Below are positions 1 to 12,704 of a DNA stretch of 64,000 nt, piece by piece (within the stretch, counting starts at the first letter, position 1; each line of letters begins with the position of its first letter). The stretch covers positions 3,534,001 through 3,598,000 of the forward strand of contig JANTQA010000032.1 in NCBI GenBank assembly GCA_027625915.1, read 5' to 3'. The stretch comes from Anaeramoeba flamelloides. Its lineage: Eukaryota; Metamonada; Anaeramoebidae. The position numbers were made by a program, and so were the translations under genes. The notes beneath the pieces were generated by a model. That model did not search any database. It saw only the letters and a program-made list of their open reading frames with translations, and was not told the DNA's origin.

Positions 1-196
1 TCTTGAATTTAGTTGAATGTTTGTTCTTAAAAGTGGAATTGGTTGTACTTTTGTATTCTTATTGGTATTTTGTATCAAGAATTTCCAATGTGATTACTTG
101 GTAATATAAATGAAGATCTTTCCAAAATGATTCTTCAGTTGTTGGGTCTTTAATTTGGAAACAAAAAAGTTCATTCTTTTTGATCAAAACAAACAT
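1..196 (-). CDS. Unidentified protein, N-terminal exon(s), cut by window edge
   Basis: The ATG at 196-194 opens a 33-codon frame ending at 98. Its residues (MFVLIKKNEL, then PTTEESFWKDLHLYYQ) look like real protein rather than AT-rich noise. A GTAATC donor follows at 97. The next AG (59-58) leads into a phase-0 frame that stays open to base 1 (NTKVQPIPLLRTNIQ). This would make an intron of 40 nt, short but similar to the 34-nt intron inferred at 4941-4974. Without splicing, the first frame runs 12 more codons to a stop. I do not recognise the protein and most of it lies outside the window. Exon 1 is moderately supported, the splice weakly. Confidence 0.4.
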
Positions 197-375
197 AATG
201 TTGGAAAGGGTGCAAAAGGGTGGAGAAAAAACCAAAAAATTAAAAAAGGGGAATGAGAAAAAAATTTTCTACAAATCATAATTTTAAAGAAACATATTTC
301 TAAATGAACGCATTGTGAGACAAGATTTTCCTTCACCATTACCAACGGTGGTCTATTTTAAAGAAAACAAAAAAC

Positions 376-406
<31 letters not shown>

Positions 407-3400
407 ATTCAAATAGTAATTCATTTAAATTACTTTGTTAATAAAAAAACTAGGTATACTCTAGTCAAAATAAAGCATATAGAAAAAAATAATACAAGTT
501 TCAAAATAAAAGTGTATTTTTTTGTTATAGAAGTCATGTGCGTCAACTGGTCATAGAAACTGATTATAAGCCCTAAATAAATATGTTATTGGTTTCTTAA
601 AGTTCTTTTATTTAAATTAAAATTAGAAAAATGAAGGGTCAAATAGTAAAATTTATCTCAATAAAATAGAGTGAATTTATCATTAAATTTTTATCATCAA
701 AAAAATAAAAACTCTCTAAAAATTCAGATTATTATAAAAAAATTCAAAAAATTGAATTCCTGATTTAAATTTTACTTAATAGATCAAGGTATTTTACCTT
801 GAAAAGTGATTTGAGCTTAGGTGTATTATTTGAAAGTCGATTGAATGTTGTCTTTGAACAAGAAGAAAAAAAACACGGCTTATATTTTGATACGCGAATT
901 ATAGTCATTCTACGCACATAATTTTGATCATTTTAATAAGAAAAAAAACAATTTTTAATAGGGTGAGAAAAAAATTCTAAAAAAAAATATTTATTTTACA
1001 AGGGTTGAAAAATCAGAATAGAAAAAAATTTTTATTTAATTTTTTAATTTTTCTTTTATTTGTAATTTTTTATATTTATTTGTCAATTTTGCCAAAATAT
1101 GTTCATTTTTTATTTTTTGAAGAGAGGGGATTGATTTTATCTCATGGAAATTGGATTTTTTTTAATTTTTGAACAAAAAAAAAATTAAGAAATTTTCTTT
1201 TTATTTTTAAAATTCAAAAAAAAACGCTGTTCAATTTTCCGGAATTTATAAGAATTGGGTAAATCCAAAGATTTTATTTTTTTATTTTGAATCCTGGATA
1301 GCTTGAGCACTCCATCTAATCCCTAATTTTTTGTTTAGCGGTTACAATCAAGAATTATAATTTTCTTTATCATTAAATAATAAAAAAATCAGATAATATA
1401 TTTATAATAAAGTTAAAAGTGTTGTTATATTTGTTTTATTGGTTTAAATTGATCATTTTATCAAAAGTATTAGATTTTCTTTATACAGTGCAATGTTTTC
1501 ATAAAAAAATAATAGATATAATCATTATTTCTAAGTAGAATTGGTTTATATATAATTTGGCATGTATTTGAATTAATTTTAAATTTATCTTCAAAATAAA
1601 AACATCTATTTGGGTAATTTCTAAATTATGTACAAAAAAAAAATAAATTAGAGATTATTCAAAATTGTTACAATTTTCAACAAAATTTTCCAGTCTATGA
1701 AAATAATCATAAAATCTTGATATTGGAATTAAAAAAAACAATTATTTGTAAAAAAAAAAAGAATTTAGTACAAAATTGTGAATATGAAAGGTTTTAAAAA
1801 AAGGTTTTTTCACAATTTTGGGTATAAATAAAGTATTCCATATAATTTGTCCATAATTTTTGTTTTAGTAACCCAAACTTCTATTTTGATTTTTGATCTC
1901 AAAGGTGTTTTCAATATAAAATCATTTGATGAACACCAATTCATTGTTTGAAAAATGATTTTTATTAAAAAAAATTGAAAGGTTAGTGTTCACAAAACTA
2001 TTTTTTGATTAAAATTATAATTAGTGTATTAAGATGGGGAGATATTATATTCAATTTTACTGGAATTTGGATAAATGTGTTGAACACTTTATTAATCTCT
2101 AAAATTGTAAAAACTCAATTTTTTGCAACATACTATATTTAAACTGGTGTATTGGAAAATTTAATGCCTTAAAAATAAGTACTTGTATCATTATAAATTG
2201 TGAATATTAGGAAGATATTAAATCAAATCATTTTATAACTTAATAATTTTTTTATAGGCTCTATAATAAACCAACATAAAAATTCACATAAGTTGGGTAT
2301 CTATAAAATATTATTTAATAAAAGTAATCCGAATTGATCCATCTATTTCCAAATGTATTGGGGGTGCCAGGGTGATTTTGTGGGAATTTAGGCAATCTTT
2401 ATTTTTAATTTTTTATTTTTGATTAATTGAATGGTATTTTAAATGGGTGTAATTTCATCAATCATCAATATAATAAGTATATGGGTTATAATTAAAAAGG
2501 GTTTGATCTTAAATAAAAGAAAGTATGAATCAATCCCAAGTCGATTTTTCCTACTGTTAACAATCAAGAATCAAGTTATACATATTTCCATCTCTTGGAT
2601 TTTCTTCAACGTTATAATTGTAATATTATGAATAAAAGAGATTTTATATCTGTTTTGGTACTGGTGAGTCATCATTATATATTGAATTCTTTAAAAAAAA
2701 TTTTAAAAATAAATTGAAGAATTAGGTAAGTGTTGCCAAGTGCCTAGGTTTTTTCTGAATTCTTATTTTTGTTTAAAAAATCTCTTGGTTTTCTAATTAA
2801 AACAAAAATTAAAAAAAAAACCTCGACAAATAAGGGGAATTCAAAACTCCTATCTCAAATTAGATTCAAAAAAAAAATTAATTCAACAAAGAAAAAAATG
2901 ACTAAAAAAGACCTTTTTTACTCAAAAACTATAAAGGTTACTTTAATAACACACCAACAAAACAATCTTGAAATAACCATTTGATAAAAATAATTTGTTC
3001 CAAGCTTAAGGTGATTTTGCAAAAAAAAATACTTCTTTAGGTATGTTTTCTTCGATCAAACAAAAGTCAAGCCTGCAGAAATGTATTGTTGTGTTAACTA
3101 AATGCATCTTTTTGTTTCCATTTATCCATTTTCAAAGAAAAAAACACCAAAAAATAAAAAAATTAGGAAAAAAAAATAGAAAGCCTTCTAATTTAAATTT
3201 ATTGTTATTTCAAAAAAAATTTATTATTTTTCTTGGTTTGTTTGTTATTTCCAAAAAAAATCCAATCATTTTGAAATTTTTTTGGAGTTACTTCGAAAAG
3301 GATACTAACTAATACTATAAATCAATAAAAAAATAAATATAAAAAAAAAAAAAAAAAAAAAAAGTAAACAGCCTTGGAAAAGAAAAAAAAAATTAAATAA

Positions 3401-3416
3401 TGTTTCTCAAAATTAT
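197..3416. other. Intergenic spacer, no supported gene
   Basis: AT-rich DNA with short low-complexity frames only. It holds an A29 run at 376-404 and an A23-type run near 3341-3363. A diverged copy of the retroposon/palindrome family seen at 8966-9275 lies around 1110-1350. The clearest shared words there are CCGGAATTTATAAGAATTGG and TATTTTGAATCCTGGATAGC. Nothing else is recognisable. Confidence 0.5.
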
Positions 3417-4400
3417 TTAATGTTTTGAATGAATTTTGTTAAAGACATCTCTAATAGCTCTGTGTGAAGGTTTCAAAGCCCTCTTTCCATTTGACCAGAG
3501 TGTAACTGATAATCCAATGGAAGGGAAGATTGTCTTTGCGGCGTGTAAGGTTTCTTTCGCAAGCTTTTTGGGTTCGACACCTTCTCCGGACATAAGCCCA
3601 CGGACTGTTTCTTCGACAGGCTTTGAAAATAAGATTGCTTCTGCGCCAGAAAGTCCGGCTGTGAGGAATGGCTGTGCGACCATTCGTACGATTCCATGCT
3701 CTCCTGGTAACATTTTGTTAACCAACCGATTATTAAAACTGAGGCATGTTTTAAATGATGTGGTAAAGAGTGATTTGTGAAAAGCTTTTGAGAAGTATCC
3801 GTCGAAAAGGGAGCGGACTCCATTGGTATGGACCAAATCAAATGCGGAGTGGATGGGGCTCTTTGGTTTTGGGTTCTCTTTTCTTTTTGCTTTGTGATGG
3901 TTGTGAACATTTGTCTATTGTTGGGTGGTTTTTATTTGTTTTATTTTTTAATATATTCAAAAAAAGTTTCAGAAAGCTTTAGAAAGGTTATTGTTGCTTT
4001 TGTTTGATTGTTTGGAGAGTTTAATCAAATTAAAATAAAAAATAATATAAAAAAAAAAAAAAAAAAACTATTTGAATAAAAGTCTTACAAAGACTGTATC
4101 GACAAGTGCATTGGCAGACCCGATTGCAATACCTGCTGTAATTGTAATTTTCCAAAATTCTTTTGAATTGTTGTATTCTTCCATGTTTTCTTTGAAAGTT
4201 TTATCAATTTTTTCCATCAGAGAATGTTGGATACCGCTATTAAAAAAAAGGCATTTATAAGATCCTAATTCGGGCCCGCCACACAAGGGCGACATCAACA
4301 AGGTTCTAACTGCGGTGACCGATCCCCCTAACCCAAAAAAAAAGGCACGTTGATAGAGCTGAGATGGGTTTTTTTCGTTTTGTTCTGTCATGGTTTTCAT
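3417..4400 (-). CDS. Mitochondrial carrier (SLC25)-like protein, divergent
   Basis: Two exons, 4400-4089 and 3914-3417, joined in phase 0 across a 174-nt intron with a GTAAGA donor and an AATAG acceptor; 269 aa, close to the usual 300 aa of the family. The start is the ATG at 4400; longer frames begin only with TTG. Three half-similar segments with glycine-rich helices and a basic loop can be seen. One segment is FDLVHTNGVRSLFDGYF, which resembles the matrix-helix signature (xxxEGxxxLYxGF). Another is GLSGAEAILFSKPVEETVRG, resembling GxxAGxxxxxxxxPxExxK. The canonical PX[DE]XX[KR] motif is not intact in any repeat, so transport function is uncertain. In a protist with reduced mitochondria such a carrier could sit in the organelle's inner membrane. 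The family call rests on pattern, not alignment. Confidence 0.5.
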
Positions 4401-4828
4401 AATAAAAATGTTAAAAAAAAATGCTCGTTCATTTTCGGAAAGTTTCAAAAATTAATAATCAAACCGTTTGAAACAATTTAAAGGACACAAAAAGAAGTGT
4501 GTTATGAAAAAGTTATTGTTGTAATTTTCTAAAAAAAGTCTCTTGTGAAAGGTTGTTTTTTTAATGATTCAGGAGAGTGTTATTCTGCCTTCTATGTCAA
4601 AAATTATAGTAATACAGTTTTTAGAATGATTTGAATTCCCCCTTTACAAGAGAAATAATCTTCTAACGGAGATTTTTACAATATGGATTTTAGATTTCAA
4701 AATAGAACAAAAAAATCAGCAAAAAAGGGTGATAACAAATTTTGGAGAGAAACGAATTTGTTCAGTTTAAAAGTATGTGGGGCAATAGCCGCCTCCCCAA
4801 ATTTATAAAAAATAGATTTACAACGATT

Positions 4829-5771
4829 TTACTTTTTCTTTTTTTTGTTAAACTTTTCAAAAAGATCCTTTTCTTTTGGATCTTTGAACATAAATTGAAT
4901 GGCCTTCTGGCATTCTTTGTGTTTTGATAAAAACTTATTCCTTGATTACGAAAAAGAAAACCATTTCTTTTTACAAGTCATTTGCTTTATTTTTATTTTT
5001 TAAAGCGAAATAATGCAAGTAAACAATTGCTTCTGGTGTTTTTAAGAGGTTTGATTTTTTTTCAAAAATATCAAGCTTTTTCTCTTTGTAAGCAAAACAA
5101 TTGAAAAACAAATTTGCTATTTTGGTTATAATCTCACCTAATACCACATTTCCGAATAGGAAAGGGACTGGTGTTTTAAATACGAGTGGTTTTATTTCAG
5201 AGAGGCTAAGATTTGGACAATTAAAAAAAAAAAACAGTGAATTTAATTTTCTGAATTAAATTTTCTGATATTTAAAATTCACAAATTATATTTCAAGATC
5301 CTTAGGTAACAAGACGGGCTCAAGTAAATTGGGTTTAACCCGGTTTTTTTTTCTTTTCAATCAAATTGACTCTTAATTTTTTTAAGAATTGTTGAAAAAA
5401 CTGGAAAAAAACGTACAATTTTACTGTTGTGAATATGGAAAAAATTTGCAAATAGAGAGGAATATAATTTTTCAGATTTTTCACAAGTGTTCAGGTATGG
5501 AAAATCAGGCTGTTTCCTTTTTGATTTTTAAAAAAACACTAAGACACAGCTTAAGGGTATATTACTTTTTGAAATTAAGGTATAAAAAATAAAAAACAAG
5601 TTCAAACTATTTAATTTTTTTAGATGGTGGAGCACACATCTATCAATCAGTTGGTTTATCCTTTTAATTTGTATGTACTTGTTTTTTTTCGGAGCCAAAC
5701 TCTTCGAAAACCCATTCAAACGCATTGCTTTTTGATTCAAATTTGAGATTTTGCAAATTTACCCAGTTCAT
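4829..5771 (-). CDS. Unidentified multi-exon protein
   Basis: Several short exons in the minus direction read as protein although none is a long ORF. Exon 1 is 5771-5679 (ATG, 31 aa, MNWVNLQNLKFESKSN...FGSEKKQ, donor GTACAT). A middle exon near 5509-5417 reads PDFPYLNTCEKSEKLYSSLF and ends at GTACGT. The penultimate exon 5205-4975 encodes about 77 residues including PFLFGNVVLGEIITKIANLF and TPEAIVYLHYFALKNKN. The last exon 4940-4829 encodes SKHKECQKAIQFMFKDPKEK and a lysine-rich end before TAA. The last two join in phase across a 34-nt intron (4974-4941, GTAAAA...CAAG). The joins between 5679 and 5205 are unresolved and at least one further small exon is likely (for example near 5320). I do not recognise the family. 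Confidence 0.5.
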
Positions 5772-7189
5772 GCAATTGGATTTTTAGACTTTTTACACTT
5801 AGATGTCAAAGTAACACCAACCATTTTTGTCTTGAAGGTTTGTACTTGGTTAGAATTGCTGAACTCAAAGAGGCAATTGTTTTAATATTCATCAAGAAAA
5901 TATTGAATTTTTGGTGTCAGATTTTTTAATGTAGATGAAATAAACAATTCAAAAACTCTCAAAAAATTATTACCAAACAACCAAAAAAGGTTGTTAAATT
6001 TGAACACAAAAATTATTGTATTACCTGAACAGTAATAGGAGATATTGGGTTGGGATTGTTTAAATTTTTGGAGTAGCTACTAAAATGATAATCAGTCGAT
6101 CTACGTTGCTTTAAAGTCGTTAAAATTGTTTTAAAGCATTTTGAGTCGACTTGTACCATTTACATTGCTCAAATTGGGTTGTTATCAAAATGTTTTCAAG
6201 TATTTTCCTCGTTTACACCCTTTAGATGTTAATCAAAAAATAATTGCAAACTATTTTTTCACACTCTTTTCTCAAAAAAAAAGAAAGTTCTTGAAAGATT
6301 TGGTCCTAAATGGTGGGCTCTTTCAATAACTGATTACAAAATCATAAAAAGTTTTACTTTTTCCTTGATAATTTTAAATAATTTTTAGAAAAGCTCAGAA
6401 AATTTAATAGGATCTTTTTCTTCACCAAAAGTCTATCACTGTGAACGGTTTCTTGGAATTGGAGATTTAATTATTTAGAAAATTGGTGCTTGTGGAATTA
6501 TAAAATAATTATTCTCTTACTTTTTATCAAAATTATTAAATTTTTTATACAAGTTCCCCTTTAGGCTAACTAAGTATTTTTAAAAAATAACTGGAATAAT
6601 TCAGGGATTTTCTGTTTCATAGTTCAAATTTTGATTGTTTTTGTTTAGGAACCAAATGAAATATTTTACCAATTTTTTTACTTTATTTTTGAATAAAGCA
6701 TTTTATTTGGTTTAACTGATCAGAAACTTTGGAAAATTGTTGATCTTCAAAATAATCCTTATCAAGTGATGCTTTGGTAGTTGTCGATATAAGATTTACA
6801 AAAAGGAAAATTGACCGATAATGTTCTGATAGGTTTTAGAATTTATGAGTATTTGTTTATTGAAACGATAAAATCCCGCTGTTTGGTTGAATAACATTTA
6901 TTTTTCACACAATAATATTTTTTGTTGCTTGTATTTGAGGGGAAAACCTTTGCTTTATTTTTAAAAATAATAATTATGATAAAATTTTTTTCCAAAAGGT
7001 ATTTTAAAGCAAAGAGTTCTTAAAAAAGTCTTCACACAAAGCCACCAATAATTAAATTCAAATATCTTAAGGGTGTAATTATTATTTAGTTACCAAATTT
7101 CGATCTTTTTAAGGGCTATTGAATTTTTACTATTTGTTGAAAAATAAATTAAACAAATTTTTAAAACAACTTTATAAAAAAAATTTTTT

Positions 7190-7450
7190 TCAGTGATCAC
7201 ATTACTGTTATTTTCCAATAAAAAAATGAAAATTTTTAATTCACTTTCCAAAATATTTTATTAGTTGAAATATACCCCAAATATCCTTACAGAATCTTTT
7301 AAACATAATATTTTATGACAACAAGTTTAACATCATTGTTAACTCTTGGACAAAATTTTTACTCTACAAATTTGATTGTAACGGTAATAATTAATATTCA
7401 TTTTGCAAATTGAGTTAACAATTTTCATGTATTAATTGAAAAATAACAGT
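7190..7450 (+). repeat. Diverged direct repeat, copy 1
   Basis: Shares ordered words with 11330-11610: TTCCAATAAAA(A)TAATGAAA, CTCCAAAATATTTT, GTTAACTCT, TTTTTACTCTA, ATTTGATTGTA, and ATTAATTGGAAAATAACAGTA. A later shared block, GCAAAATAAAAGGAACAAAA, lies at about 7890-7920 and 12050-12075. The duplicated tract may therefore be about 0.8 kb long with indels. Confidence 0.55.
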
Positions 7451-8965
7451 AAATATAAACTCTTTAATTTTGCAATTCAATTGAATTACTTTTTTTCCTT
7501 TTTTATAATTGTAGACTTTGATGATTTATATGAATTGTTCTTTTCTTTCTTTCTTTCTTTTTTTTTTTTTTTGGAGATAAGTTCAATTATAGTTTTATTA
7601 TTTTTATTGTCGAATTAAAAGTCCTCTGAATTGGACTTTTTCAAATTTTTGGAATTTTAGTTTAATTATTATAGCTGCCCCAAGGTTACCGTGGAATTTT
7701 TTCAATATCAAATTTTGATGTTTATAGAGATTTTTATAAAGTTGAATAAAAGTATAAGAAAGCTTATATTGAAAAAAAAATTTCCAAAATGTTTTCATAA
7801 GTAGAAAATATACTACTGATGTGATCGAAAAAAAATTTATTTTTTTTATGAGTAAATTTAATGACATTCCTCAATGAATTTTCTTTACTTACTATTTGTT
7901 GCAAAATAAAAGGAACAAAAATTTCAATCGTCTATCAAAAAAAAAAAAAATAACGATTTTAATAAACCGATAGATCATTTTCAAATTTTTTCATTGTAAA
8001 AAGAAGCTTAAATCATTTATTTGACTTTTTAAAATTACAACTTTGATGTTTATTTAATTTTTATGAGGAATGTGATTAATTTAGAAAGCTGAATGAAAAT
8101 TTTAATCTTTTTATTTTGAAATTAACCGTGGAGTCGTTTTGGGTTCGGAAGTTTTATTTTTTGCAAATCAAAAAAAATTCTCGAATATCAATTTATGAAA
8201 AAAAAATTTAAATCAAGCTTTTTTGCCCATATATTGAACTTTTTAAAAAATCTATATCAACATCAAAATTTGATATTGAAAAAAATTCACAGTAGCCTTG
8301 GATAGACTGCATTATTTTGATTTATTACATTTATTTTGGAAAACTGAATTAAAATTATGATTCATTAATTTTGAGATTCATTGTATACTGGTGGCTATTG
8401 TCTTTTTGATTAGGACCAAATATTTTGTATTCCCAGAATATAAAGTTTATAGATCTTGGAACAATTAAAAAATATGTTTTTTTGAGAAATTTGTATTTTG
8501 GGTAAAATACTTTTTATTAATCCAATTTGAAACTTATATTGAAGAAAATTCAAAAATGACTATCCCACAAACCTTCTGCCCATCAAACTTTAATGTCAAA
8601 TATTAAATGTATTAATGCGAATGTATGAGTACACTTGAAAAAAGCCCCGGATGAAGGCGAAGTAAGAGACAAACAAAGTTGATTTTCAATTTTTTCACCA
8701 AGAAATAGTCATCTGAAAAATCCAAAAAAAAACATAAAATTTCGATAAAACTCTATTGTAAAAACTTTTGCAAACTAAATTAAGTTTCAAATAATTCCAA
8801 TGACGGTGTCTACTCTATGCAGTGTTTGGAGTAGAAAATACAACTCACTATCCCTTCAAAATCCACTAATTATATGATTAGATGATTATTTCATTTAATC
8901 TATACAATAAACTGATTTCAAGAATTTGGACACACCCTAAAACAAATTGATTCGAAAAAATCAGA

Positions 8966-9275
8966 ATTTTTTTTTTTATTGTTGAGAAGAGGTGATTCAA
9001 CAACATTACCTCCTGTTTGCCATTAGGCTTTTTTTAATTTGAGAAATAAACTGAAAATTTATTTAAATTTTAGGTTTAATTATCAAATCAAAAAAAAAAA
9101 AAAAAACTACAGTTAACTTTTCCAGAATTTAAAAGAATTGGGCAAAATCTTTGATTTTTCTCTATTATTTTGAATTCTCGAAAAGCTAGGTACTTTGCGA
9201 GACCCCCAGAAACTCTAAAATTGTATTTAGGGTGTTTTATCCTTACTAAAATGTGGGTAGGGTTACAGCAAATAG
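8966..9275 (-). mobile_element. A-tailed retroposon copy with 12-bp target duplication and nested palindromic insert
   Basis: The 12-mer GAAAAAATCAGA flanks the element exactly (8954-8965 and 9276-9287). Read on the minus strand it ends in an A-run beside the left flank, as target-primed retroposons do. Outer parts (TTGTTGAGAAGAGGTGATTC at the left, GAAACTCTAAAATTGTATTT at the right) recur almost unchanged at 21330-21440. There they lie side by side with the middle absent. The extra middle here, about 9023-9207, carries the palindromic module also found at 20.2 and 59.6 kb. That suggests a younger insertion into this repeat. Confidence 0.6.
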
Positions 9276-11329
9276 GAAAAAATCAGATTTTTCTTTATAT
9301 TTTGCAAAACTTAATAATATTAGTTTTCGTCAGAGATAACATAATATTTTTTTTTCAAATACCAATTGTTTTTTATAATTAATCTTTGACGAACAAATAA
9401 GAAAACACCACAATTCAAGACATCAATCAACATCATATAAAGGGCCCGGAATAAAACTAACAAATCAATCGATTTTCACAAAAAGTGAAAAACTCAAATT
9501 CTTATAAACTATTGAGAAAACGAATAAGGTTTAATTTGGCCACCTATTGATGATCAAAAACAAATTCTAATAAAAATCAAGATTATTTATCTATACCATT
9601 TTAATAGTTTTAGTAACCTTAGAATAACACATTTTTACCGAGTAACTATCAATTTTACAATGAAAAAATAATTTGTCGGAGTATTATTGTCGAAAAAAAT
9701 AAAAAAAAGTAATAACTTGAAAAAATAATTGCAATTTTGAAATTTTTCAAATAAATTATTTGTTCTAATATCTAAACAAGCCCCTAACACACATTTTATA
9801 AAGTCATTGTAACTGGTACCCCTGACCAGAAAAAACACTATGCAACAATTTGTAAATTACAGAGTATAGATATTTTGAAAAGTTTATTTTTTTATTTTAT
9901 TGAGAGAAAGGAACAATTAAAGTAAATCATACCAAGAAAAAAAAAGAAAACCAAAATAATTAAAATAGTAATATAAAAAATAATCAAAAACTTTGAGTGT
10001 GGCGATGCAAAACACATTCTCTATCCCATGATACCTATAATTTAGATGAAACAAGTAAGAAAAAAAAAATACTCTATTCTGTTGAATTACGGAAAAGCTT
10101 GGTAATTGACTACACTTGGTGAGAATCCGTAAAACCCAACTACACATGTACCCATAATTCACAGTAGAAATGCTTCAATAAGTAACATATTTTATCAAAA
10201 TATCAAACTTAAAAAGAAAAACCAAAATTAAAAAAATTTTGAAATGAGAATAACAAAAAATTATATAGCTTAACCTGTCAAAAAAAATGTACCCTGCCAC
10301 TCTTTAAACCACCCCTTTTAACATTTATGGTAATTTTTATTTTAAATAATATGAGTGACATATTATATGTAAAATTTAAGCAGTATCACTGAATCAGGAT
10401 GTTAGCACCCCCAATAAAGTTTATAACTGAAAATACCAAAAAAAAAAAAAAAACAAGAAATTTGAACAATAATAACTAAAGTTTAAAAATTGTTCCCAAT
10501 CTCTTTTATAAAGAATATCTAAAGTAATATAATAAACATTATTAATTCCAAATAAAATTATTCTTGAAATCGTTTATTCTTTGATATTCTAAACCCAATT
10601 TATCAAAATATATACAATTGAAGAGACAACGATACGAAAAAACACCTTAAAAATATATTACATTATAAAACCCCCATCTAAAAATTAATACATTTTTTTT
10701 ATCAAATAATTAATTTTCTATTAATTTAATAATTTTTTTATAAAAGAATTGTTTACTTAAAAATAGTAGAATAAAATTTTATCAAAAAAAAACAAAATAT
10801 TATTTTTTCCTAAAATACAATTTAAAACCAATCTTTAACCATTGTAATAAAATAATGAAAAAATAAATCTATAAGATTTTCAATGTATATCGAATCAACT
10901 ACAAAAGAAGAAATAAAAAAAAATCAAAAATGAAGTAGGAAATAAAAAAAAAAAAAAAAATATTATTCTTTTTTTATTTGAAAATATTCGAAAAAACAAA
11001 AAATAAAATTATGTAAAAGAACAAACAAATAAACCACAAATAATAATTTGATAGCTATTATTAATCAAATCAGTAAACACATATTAAGATTTTAGTTTTT
11101 TTATTGGGATCCAATTAATTATCTTTACAATCTTAAAAATTGTCTATTTTTATAATATTCCACAATAATAAACCCACTAAAAACAAACCAAAAATAGCCA
11201 AAAATAACAGATATTACAGCCATTTTCAAATGTGTGGGCTTTTTGTAAACGTTTTTGAAGTTTTTTATTTTAAAAAAGTTTTAATTCTGACAATCTCAAA
11301 AGAAATTGCCCTCACTTTTATTAAATTGG

Positions 11330-11610
11330 TTGTATTATTAAAACAATTACTATTCTTTTCCAATAAAATAATGGAAATTTTTGGTTCATATCTCCAAAAT
11401 ATTTTTCTAGTTTATCTAGTTGAAAGAAAACCCAAAGATCTTTACAACATCGTTAAGAAAAGATTTTTTTAGACAATAAATTAAACTTCCTTAGTTAACT
11501 CTGAGACAATTTTTTTACTCTAGTAATTTGATTGTAGTAGTTATTTTTAATATTCCTTTTGGAGATTGATATAAAAATTATGATTTATTAATTGGAAAAT
11601 AACAGTATTA
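11330..11610 (+). repeat. Diverged direct repeat, copy 2
   Basis: Partner of 7190-7450 in the same orientation, with the same order of shared words. Divergence and indels suggest an old duplication or an old transposon family. Confidence 0.55.
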
Positions 11611-12519
11611 TGATGAATGCTCAGATTACCACCAATCATTTATTTTTTCTTTTGTTAATTGATCACACTTTTTGATTTCAACAATACTCCAATTTAAGAA
11701 AGAAGTTTCACCCCTTTTTCCTGTTTCACTTTTTTACTCAAAAGATAAAATAGAATAAACAAAAAAAGTAATTTTTCTATTTTCAAAAAGCTTGTACTAA
11801 AAGAATTGTAATTGTGGCTCCAAACCACCCACTTCATCAGTTTTAAACAGTGTGGATAAGATGATAGAAAAAATGTAAATAGTTGTATAACTTATGAACA
11901 CTTGAAGGTTATATGATCTCTTTAGTTTGGAATGTGAGTTACTGTTTTTCTTAAAATTGAAAAATGAATGAGCAAAAAAATTTCATTGAGTTTCCTAGAT
12001 AAAGGTGATCGCATTACTTTCATGGATCTTATTTTAGAAGTTATTGTTAATTGCAAAATAAAAGGAACAAAATTTTATTGCAACACCCCTGAAAAGTCAA
12101 AACAGAATTCAGTAATTCATCAAAGTCCACAATTCTAAAAGATGGAACAATAAGAATAATTTAAATGAAACATAGAATTCTCTAATTTCATTTTGGCTTT
12201 GATCCCTGATTTTGAAAACAATTTCGGGAAATGCTGAATGAAAATTTTGTTCAATTTACTGTTGATCCAAATAGCAAATTAAGATAATTAGTGTAACTAC
12301 TTTTGTTTATCAACAATTTAGTACAGAAACTTGTTTTGTGAAATTTTTTTTTCAAATAGCAGCCTTTTAAACCCTTTCTTTTGAATTATTTCCATCCATT
12401 TTATTGTCCTGTTTTTTTAATTTAATTGGTTGAAAATTTGAAGTGTTTGTCTTGGTTTGGTTCTTGTTTGTTTTTTTTGATATTCCTATTTTTCAAATTG
12501 ACTTTCAAAAAAAAAAAAT

Positions 12520-12520
<1 letters not shown>

Positions 12521-12579
<59 letters not shown>
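12521..12579 (+). repeat. A59 homopolymer
   Basis: An uninterrupted run of 59 A, preceded by a shorter A12 run and TC. It lies about 125 nt downstream of the eL36 stop codon (minus strand). It could be the tail of a plus-strand retroposed copy or simple slippage; no target duplication was found. Length in an assembly of such a tract is unreliable. Confidence 0.8.
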
Positions 12580-12581
<2 letters not shown>

Positions 12582-12704
12582 TAAAGCATCAAGTATAAAT
12601 GTATCACTTGTGTTTATTCTAAAACAATTCTTATTTTTGTTTATAAGAGGATCGAAAAAAACAAATAAAGCATAACAAACCAGGTTTATTAAATGCTTTA
12701 CTGT

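Larger units (their letters stand above)
5772..12704. other. Repeat-rich spacer, no supported gene
   Basis: About 7 kb of AT-rich DNA whose short frames lack protein-like composition. It contains the retroposon copy at 8966-9275 and a diverged direct duplication (7190-7450 and 11330-11610, with continued similarity near 7880-7920 and 12035-12080). It ends in an A59 run at 12521-12579. Two small islands of higher GC (near 8642-8660 and 9440-9450) have no assigned role. Confidence 0.5.

Noticed and set aside
3436-3910. Open frames on both strands over the carrier gene
   Set aside because: They are other frames of the carrier exon, which alone shows family-like motifs.
4742-4927. Plus-strand 61-codon hydrophobic frame
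   Set aside because: It is antisense to the last exon of the unidentified minus-strand gene.
5389-5592. Plus-strand 67-codon frame
   Set aside because: It overlaps a minus-strand exon flanked by further minus-strand exons, and begins with a non-ATG codon.
9917-10162. 81-codon minus frame rich in Phe and Tyr
   Set aside because: The composition is what AT-rich DNA gives by chance; no splice-linked partner exon was found.
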